Both the position numbers and the translations under genes were made by a program. Below the pieces are notes generated by a model, which saw only the letters and a list, made by a program, of their open reading frames with translations, had not been told where the DNA came from and ran no database searches. DNA of 37,084 bases from Cytobacillus sp. NCCP-133 (GTDB taxonomy: Bacteria > Bacillota > Bacilli > Bacillales > Cytobacillaceae): assembly GCF_026011715.1 (NCBI RefSeq), contig NZ_BRVM01000028.1:1-37084 (forward strand). The letters run 5' to 3'. How positions within the stretch are numbered: position 1 is the stretch's first letter; each line of letters begins with the position of its first letter. Below are positions 32,326 to 37,084 of the stretch, piece by piece.

Positions 32326-33842
32326 TATAATTCCTCCCTGATGTCTGTATTAGAAGGCGGAGCGGATTCGCGATCACTGAGACCCTCTTCCTTCACAGAG
32401 CTTCTTAATTTGCTATTAAATCTGATCAGTCCAAAGGCAAGGAGGAAAGCCACGCCGAGCTGCAGTACAATCGTTCCAACATTGAATTCTTCAAATGGCT
32501 TCCACCACGTTTCCGGATACCATGTCACACCCTGGTATAGCCACCATCCCGTTACAATGACAAACAAAGCAGGTATAAAATATTTAATGGAGTAAACCCA
32601 CCATTTATTCACTTTGATAAAGCTGACCTCGTATATTTCGTCCCGCATTTTTTCTACGCCATACTTAATCGCAGCATAAGCATATAGGAAACAGGATAAC
32701 AGTAAGCCAACTCCCCAAACCCAATCCTGGTTGTTAAATACTTTCATATTAACAGCTGAAGGAATTCCGCCGATAAATATTAAAGCAACAGTCAGAACAA
32801 TGGCTTTGTTTCTGCGAATGCCATAATCCGAAAGATTCCTTGTGATTAATTCAACCATTGCTACTAATGAAGTGAAAGCAGCAAAGGCCAATGCACCAAA
32901 GAAAGCAATTCCAAAGATATACGTTTGCGGCATCACGTTAATCAATTCAACCATGTAGATGAAGGTTAAGCCAGTATTCCCGGCACTTGTCGCTTCCGTA
33001 ATATAGTCAGGCGATGGTGCAAGAGCAAAGATCGCCGGAATAATGGTTAAACCGGCAAGTAGTTCAACAGAGTTGTTTCCAAGGCCCGCAGTTAAAGAGT
33101 TTTGGGCAATATCATCACGCTTTTTCATGTAAATGGCATAGGTTGCATACAGTCCCCAGCCTGCTCCGACTGACCATGCCGATTGAGACAATGCCTGAAG
33201 CCATGTAGATGCCTTTCCAAGGTATTCCCACTGAGGTGTAAACATAAAAGAGAGGCCCTCCATTGCACCCGGCAGCGTTACGGAACGGAAAGCAGTAAAG
33301 ATAAGCAAGAGGAATAATAATGGGAGAAATAGTTTCGACATTCTTTCAATGCCTTTTGTTACACCAATAAAGACGACAACACCACAAAGGGCAGCTGCCA
33401 TAAAATGATAAATGACAGGCTCGATTGGATTGGCGGTGAAATTTTCCCATTGAGCAGCTGAATCAATTTTTTCAGTGAAAGTTCCCTGAATAGCCAAAAG
33501 AAAATATTTAAAAGTCCATCCCACTACAACTGAATAGTAAAAAGTGATACCTGCCAGAACGATTGTAATAATCGGGCCAAACCAGGCAAATTTCTTTCCA
33601 ATGAACTCCCCAAAGGAACCCATAGTTCCCATCCTGGTTTTTCTTCCAATAAAGACTTCAACCATAATAAGCGGCAATGACCAGACAAATAAAAATAATG
33701 CCCAGCCAATCAAAAAGGAACCCCCGCCATGTTCAGCAACCATCCGCGGAAAACGCCATATATTACCGGTTCCAACAGCCATACCCATTGCGGCTAATAT
33801 AAAGCCAATCCTTGATCCCCAAATTACCTGGTTATCCTTCAA
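32325..33842 (-). CDS. Neurotransmitter:sodium symporter (NSS/SNF) family amino acid transporter
   Basis: This sodium-coupled amino acid importer is about 505 residues long. The TM1 signature WGSRIGFILAAMGMAVGTGN followed by IWRFPRM, the sodium/substrate-binding unwound helix of the family, lies at the N terminus. About 12 hydrophobic segments follow, with AWSVGAGWGLYATYAIYMKK near the TM6 region. TTG 33842 is chosen because AAAGGGG lies about 10 bases upstream and the protein then starts KDNQVIWGSR as relatives do; ATG 33863 and TTG 33866 are alternatives. With the overlapping small subunit it is probably a MetP/MetS-type importer of neutral amino acids. It diverges from a D-amino-acid-dehydrogenase-like gene, so it may import that enzyme's substrate. 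Confidence 0.92.
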   Translation of the reverse strand: MKDNQVIWGSRIGFILAAMGMAVGTGNIWRFPRMVAEHGGGSFLIGWALFLFVWSLPLIMVEVFIGRKTRMGTMGSFGEFIGKKFAWFGPIITIVLAGITFYYSVVVGWTFKYFLLAIQGTFTEKIDSAAQWENFTANPIEPVIYHFMAAALCGVVVFIGVTKGIERMSKLFLPLLFLLLIFTAFRSVTLPGAMEGLSFMFTPQWEYLGKASTWLQALSQSAWSVGAGWGLYATYAIYMKKRDDIAQNSLTAGLGNNSVELLAGLTIIPAIFALAPSPDYITEATSAGNTGLTFIYMVELINVMPQTYIFGIAFFGALAFAAFTSLVAMVELITRNLSDYGIRRNKAIVLTVALIFIGGIPSAVNMKVFNNQDWVWGVGLLLSCFLYAYAAIKYGVEKMRDEIYEVSFIKVNKWWVYSIKYFIPALFVIVTGWWLYQGVTWYPETWWKPFEEFNVGTIVLQLGVAFLLAFGLIRFNSKLRSSVKEEGLSDRESAPPSNTDIREEL

Positions 33843-34064
33843 TAAAACCAGCCCCTTTGTCATCAATCTTCTTCTAACACAAGATCTTATCTGCGTATCT
33901 AGGGTTTCGAATGATGATATATACCGAACGTTGTATGGAAAGCTTTCTACCCGCTAATCCCCCCTCGCTATATTATCCATAATTATTAGATATATTTTAA
34001 AAATTCTGTATTTTAAATATAAGACTTTTCCTTCCTGTTATCTATGTCTATTTTTCACAAAAAA

Positions 34065-34079
34065 TTCAGCTGAAAGCTG
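34065..34079. promoter_or_regulatory. Dyad in the divergent NSS/DadA-like control region
   Basis: CAGCT-GAA-AGCTG (34067-34079) is a perfect 5-bp dyad with a 3-base spacer, overlapping the palindrome TTCAGCTGAA (34065-34074). It lies in the 440-base gap between the divergent transporter and dehydrogenase genes and is a possible shared operator. A -10-like TATAAT lies at 34212-34217 for the rightward gene, without a good -35. Confidence 0.35.
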
Positions 34080-34125
34080 CCGGAATATAGTAGTTTTAAC
34101 AATAAATTTATAGAGAGGAGATCGC

Positions 34126-34236
34126 TTGAACTGTAAAAAGGCACAAAAAAACGATACCAAAACGGAAAATGTTCATCTAATTTATCCATTTTATTCAGAA
34201 TATTGCTTCTATATAATATCTTTAAAAGGTCTTTAG
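34126..34236 (+). CDS. Possible 36-residue leader ORF
   Basis: TTG 34126 is preceded by AGAGAGGAG at a good distance and opens a 36-codon frame (MNCKKAQKNDTKTENVHLIY onward) ending 46 bases before the dehydrogenase start. It resembles no known protein. It may be a leader peptide, the degraded start of an older gene, or chance. Confidence 0.25.
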   Translation: MNCKKAQKNDTKTENVHLIYPFYSEYCFYIISLKGL

Positions 34237-34282
34237 CCGAAGTCTGGAATGGTTCATTAAATATCTAAGAAGGTGGAAGGAT

Positions 34283-35563
34283 ATGAGCAAAACGATTATT
34301 GTCGGCGGCGGAATCATTGGACTCGCCAGTGCCTATTTTCTTAGAAAAAAGGGCTTGGACGTTATATTGATTGACAAAGGGGAGCCTGGTGCTGAATGCT
34401 CCAGCGGGAATATGGGATGGGTATGCCCCAGTTTATCCGATCCGGTCCCAGCGCCAGGATTAGTGAAGACAAGTCTGAAATGGATGCTGAAACGGGATAG
34501 CCCTCTTTATATTAAGCCATCAGTCGTTCCATCCCTCTCCCCCTGGCTGCTGCAGTTTTGGAAGTATTGCAGCGAAGACGCCTATCAGCTGGGATTCAAA
34601 GCGGGGCTTGAACTAAGCAAAGATACGCTGCGTTTATACGATGAGCTTGAACAGGAGAACGGTCTTACATTTGAAATGCATCGAAAAGGATTGCTTTTTG
34701 TATGTTTAAAAGAAAACTATATCGAAGAAAAGATGGAGAGCTACAGGATTGTTGAGGAATTTGGACTGCCATCGCCGGTTTCAAAAACTAAACATGAAGT
34801 GCTGCAAATGGAACCCGCACTTTCAGATGCTGTTGCAGGGGGAATATATCTCCCCGCTGAGCGTCATGTCCGGCCGGAATCATTGACCCTGGCGCTGACA
34901 GAATGGCTTAAAGTGAATGGGACAGAGATAATGTCGCTAACGGAAGTAAAGGGCTTCATTCAGGAAGGTGATCAAATCATTGCTGCAAACATTGGAGAGA
35001 AAACAATTGAAGGGGACCAGTTTCTCATAACTGCGGGTGCATGGGCTGGAAAAGTACTCAATCAAGCAGGCATCCAAGTTCCGATGACTGCAGGAAAAGG
35101 GTACAGCCTCACCATTTCTTCTCCATCTGTCCAATTCAGGCAGCCTCTATACCTGGGAGATTCAAGGGTTACAATCAGCCCTTTTCATGATTCCGTAAGA
35201 ATAGGAGGCACCATGGAATTATCCGGGCTGAATACGGATCTTGATCAGAGAAGAATAGAAGGATTAAGAAATTCTGCTGCTCAGTATTTACGGTTACCGG
35301 TTCTCGGCAAAGAGAAGGCTTGGTGCGGAATGAGGCCAATGACACCGGATGGCTTGCCGGTGTTAGGGAGGATTACTGGATATACGAATCTATTTATTGC
35401 TTCCGGGCATGCCATGAGCGGAATATCAATGGCGCTTTCTACTGGCAGTGCCATGTCGGAACTGATTTCCAGCGGTAAGTCCGAGATCGATTTAAAACCG
35501 TTTGCACCAGACCGATTTAAAACACAGCATTCGAATGATAAGAAGAGCAAAGTTACGGTATAG
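34283..35563 (+). CDS. DadA-like D-amino-acid dehydrogenase (FAD, DAO superfamily)
   Basis: This 426-residue flavoprotein has the Rossmann motif VGGGIIGLASAYFL (from residue 7) and DKGEPGAECSSGNMGWVCPS, where DadA proteins have their conserved flavin contact. It also has PVPAPGLVKTSLKWMLKRDS, a strong DadA marker, and the C-terminal WCGMRPMTPDGLPVLGR plus ASGHAMSGISMALSTGS. The reaction is oxidation of a D-amino acid (for cyclic substrates, to a cyclic imine), with electrons passed to the respiratory chain. GGTGGAAGGAT precedes ATG 34283. An imine-reductase/ornithine-cyclodeaminase-family gene follows on the same strand and could reduce a cyclic imine to the L-form. The substrate (D-alanine, D-proline or another) is not resolved. 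Confidence 0.88.
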   Translation: MSKTIIVGGGIIGLASAYFLRKKGLDVILIDKGEPGAECSSGNMGWVCPSLSDPVPAPGLVKTSLKWMLKRDSPLYIKPSVVPSLSPWLLQFWKYCSEDAYQLGFKAGLELSKDTLRLYDELEQENGLTFEMHRKGLLFVCLKENYIEEKMESYRIVEEFGLPSPVSKTKHEVLQMEPALSDAVAGGIYLPAERHVRPESLTLALTEWLKVNGTEIMSLTEVKGFIQEGDQIIAANIGEKTIEGDQFLITAGAWAGKVLNQAGIQVPMTAGKGYSLTISSPSVQFRQPLYLGDSRVTISPFHDSVRIGGTMELSGLNTDLDQRRIEGLRNSAAQYLRLPVLGKEKAWCGMRPMTPDGLPVLGRITGYTNLFIASGHAMSGISMALSTGSAMSELISSGKSEIDLKPFAPDRFKTQHSNDKKSKVTV

Positions 35564-35583
35564 TAAGCAATATGATCATGAAC

Positions 35584-35750
35584 GTGCTAAATTTTTTTGG
35601 CTGTGTTAAAGCTCCATGCCGCTTTTTAGCACACTGTTGATTGGTGCGGAAGTGCGAGATTCCAGCGGGAGCAGCGGGAGACTCCGCATGCGCGAATGCG
35701 GCTATGAGGGGGAACCCGCCGGCTTACGGCTTTAGTGTCTCAGCCTAAAT
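35584..35750. repeat. Degenerate copy of the GC-rich intergenic repeat, opposite orientation
   Basis: GTGCTAAA (35584-35591) and TTTAGCAC (35625-35632) bracket a hairpin. After it come TTGATTGGTGCGGAAGTGCG and GCGGGAGCAGCGGGAGACTC, which recall the reverse complement of the elements at 23203 and 24920 (TTGATTGGAGCGGAAGG, GCGGGAGACCCCGC). It fills most of the 35564-35832 gap. A weak cre-like AAAGCGCTTT lies just after it at about 35761-35770. Confidence 0.6.
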
Positions 35751-35832
35751 TAATATTTAAAAAGCGCTTTATATTAAAAAGAAAAGCAGCTTTGAAGTTG
35801 GAAATCAATAAGCGTATAGGGGTGGGATTAAT

Positions 35833-36822
35833 TTGTTACTATTAAATGATGCAACGATTCGTGAGCTTTATTCAATGAAAGAATGTATAGAAGATGTAGA
35901 GAAGGCCTTTCATTATGGCCATACAAATAAAACCCTGACACCAATACGGGTGTCGGTGCCCCATGAAAAATTCGGGGCGGAAACGTTATATATGCCATCC
36001 TATATTGAGCCGGAAAACTATACAGCTATTAAAATCGTCAGTATTTTCCCCAATAATAATAGTGAAGGCCGGCCAGTTCTTCAAGGGATGATTTTGCTGA
36101 CGGATGCGACTACAGGGGAACATGTGGCTGTCATGGATGCTACCTACTTAACCGTATTAAGAACGGGAGCTTCCAGCGGAGCAGCCACAAAATATTTAGC
36201 TCGAAAGAATTCAGAAACCTGTGCCATTTTAGGCTGCGGTGCACAAGCAATCGGCCAATTACAAGCAGTCATGTCTGTTGCCGATCTGGAGCATATCATT
36301 TTATATAATCGGACAATAGAAAAAGCTGAAGCATTCAAACATAAGCTCAGCTCTTTAGATCCAAAATGGAGAGGAAGTATTTCTGTTCAAGCAGATGCAA
36401 ATAAAGCTGTGTCCGAAGCAGACATTGTTATTTGCAGCACCAAAAGTTCCACTCCTTTATTTGATGGGTCTTTTTTAAAAGAAGGGACACATGTCAATGC
36501 AATCGGATCCTATCAGCCGCACATGCAGGAGGTTGACGCCCAAACCCTCATTAGAAGCTCTAAAGTTGTAGTCGATACGATGGAAGGGGCTCTGCAAGAA
36601 GCAGGAGATCTCATTATTCCTGATAAAGAGGGTGTATGGAGTACCGATTCCATTTACAGCGAGATCGGAGAGATCATTTGCGGTGAGAAAGCCGGACGGG
36701 AAGATGATAGAGAAATTACGTTCTACAAATCGGTAGGTATCGGCTACCTCGATACAATGGTTGCATCTGCGGTTTATAGGAAAGCCATTAAGGAGGGGAA
36801 AGGGGAGAGATTCTGTTTTTAA
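35833..36822 (+). CDS. Ornithine cyclodeaminase / mu-crystallin family protein, probable cyclic imine (ketimine) reductase
   Basis: This 329-residue NAD(P)-dependent enzyme has the family start LLLNDATIRELYSMKECIED, YTAIKIVSIFPNN with the substrate Lys, the VLRTGASSGAATKYLAR helix, and the nucleotide-binding loop AILGCGAQAIGQ (about 130-142). GSYQPHMQEVD and SVGIGYLDTMVAS lie near the C terminus. The family includes ornithine cyclodeaminase, Delta1-pyrroline-2-carboxylate/piperideine-2-carboxylate reductases and alanine dehydrogenases. Next to a DadA-like enzyme, a role in reducing the imine from a cyclic D-amino acid to the L-amino acid is likely, but this is inferred. TTG 35833 has GGGGTGGG about 7 bases upstream. 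The AT-rich spacer before it suggests its own promoter. Confidence 0.88.
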   Translation: MLLLNDATIRELYSMKECIEDVEKAFHYGHTNKTLTPIRVSVPHEKFGAETLYMPSYIEPENYTAIKIVSIFPNNNSEGRPVLQGMILLTDATTGEHVAVMDATYLTVLRTGASSGAATKYLARKNSETCAILGCGAQAIGQLQAVMSVADLEHIILYNRTIEKAEAFKHKLSSLDPKWRGSISVQADANKAVSEADIVICSTKSSTPLFDGSFLKEGTHVNAIGSYQPHMQEVDAQTLIRSSKVVVDTMEGALQEAGDLIIPDKEGVWSTDSIYSEIGEIICGEKAGREDDREITFYKSVGIGYLDTMVASAVYRKAIKEGKGERFCF

Positions 36823-36840
36823 TAAGAATAAAAAACGAGT

Positions 36841-36884
36841 GCCTGTCCCCAAGTCTTGTACAGCTTTACCGTACTAGGGGACAG
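36841..36884. repeat. GGGGACAG-type hairpin repeat after the last gene
   Basis: GCCTGTCCCC pairs with GGGGACAG(C) across a 26-base loop that itself contains GTAC/GTAC arms. The same motif appears as a half element at 9900-9912 (GGGGACAGGCACC). Hairpins of this type are scattered in Bacillaceae intergenic DNA. Here it may also act as the end of the preceding transcript, although no long T tract follows. Confidence 0.6.
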
Positions 36885-37084
36885 CGTATAATGGCAAATA
36901 AGTCAAGGGTCCAATTAAGATAAAAAAGACCGACCTTAAGCAGAACTCTCATTTTCCAATTTTTGAAAAGTTCAACTACCACAGAATTTATAATAGAACT
37001 CCTCTAGGACGTGAAGGATCTTGTTTTTTCATCCTACAGGGATACCGCCTAGCAAGTATAAACTCCACTTTTCACGTATTATTC
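36885..37084. other. Terminal intergenic stretch
   Basis: The last 200 bases contain no ORF with a ribosome site and no RNA gene that I recognise. A short imperfect hairpin (AGGATCTTG ... CATCCT near 37016-37036) is the only structure seen. Confidence 0.3.

Noticed and set aside
1..37084. CRISPR array, tRNA/rRNA genes, intact IS element or prophage
   Set aside because: No regularly spaced short repeats, no tRNA or rRNA signatures and no transposase or phage genes were seen.

Overview
The window reads as chromosomal DNA of an endospore-forming Bacillaceae (Bacillus/Cytobacillus/Mesobacillus-like; the genus is not certain). The evidence is a gerK-type spore germinant receptor pair, a remnant of another gerC gene, a multi-PAS histidine kinase of sporulation-kinase type, purine-rich AGGAGG ribosome sites, many TTG/GTG starts, a CcpA cre site and the GC-rich intergenic repeats typical of this family. 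No rRNA, tRNA, CRISPR array or intact insertion sequence was seen.

Layout. 1-2632: end of a germinant-receptor operon (gerC-like lipoprotein, gerB-like permease, perhaps the tail of a gerA gene). 2810-5254 (-): membrane histidine kinase with three PAS domains. 5414-5682: a decayed gerC fragment. 5841-9782: a tight four-gene operon (RpiR regulator, M20 amidohydrolase, GNAT acyltransferase, enolase-superfamily N-acylamino acid racemase). It matches the known N-succinyl route that converts D-amino acids irreversibly to L-amino acids. A perfect inverted repeat sits just upstream, and a truncated transporter start follows. 10077-10821: small hypothetical genes. 11085-15099: a CdaR/PucR-type regulator, a cysteine-free sarcosine-oxidase-like flavoenzyme and an NhaC-type antiporter. 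15563-18024: an IclR regulator and an acetolactate-synthase-like ThDP enzyme. 18394-20049: a MarR regulator and small membrane proteins.

20487-32138 is a catabolic block: class I aminotransferase, aldehyde dehydrogenase, CdaR-type regulator (-), FAD oxidoreductase, CdaR-type regulator (-), Rieske oxygenase of the quaternary-ammonium demethylase type, APC permease preceded by a cre site, and a flavin monoamine oxidase broken by one in-frame TAG. 32218-36822: an NSS sodium symporter with its 35-residue MetS-like small subunit (-), divergent from a DadA-like D-amino-acid dehydrogenase and an ornithine-cyclodeaminase/ketimine-reductase-family enzyme.

How the genes fit together. The window looks like an accessory island for scavenging unusual amino acids and amines (D-, N-acyl and N-methyl amino acids, perhaps betaines). 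Two chemically different D-to-L inversion routes can be proposed: acyl/racemase/deacylase at 6701-9782, and dehydrogenase plus imine reductase at 34283-36822. Three CdaR-type regulators lie beside two FAD oxidoreductases. The same operator-like dyad (TGTGyA-N3-TGCACA) lies upstream of both oxidoreductases, which suggests one regulatory scheme reused at two loci. The regulator at 23605-24867 lies between two direct copies of a repeat of about 270 bp. Substrates are inferred from family and context and are not proven by the sequence.
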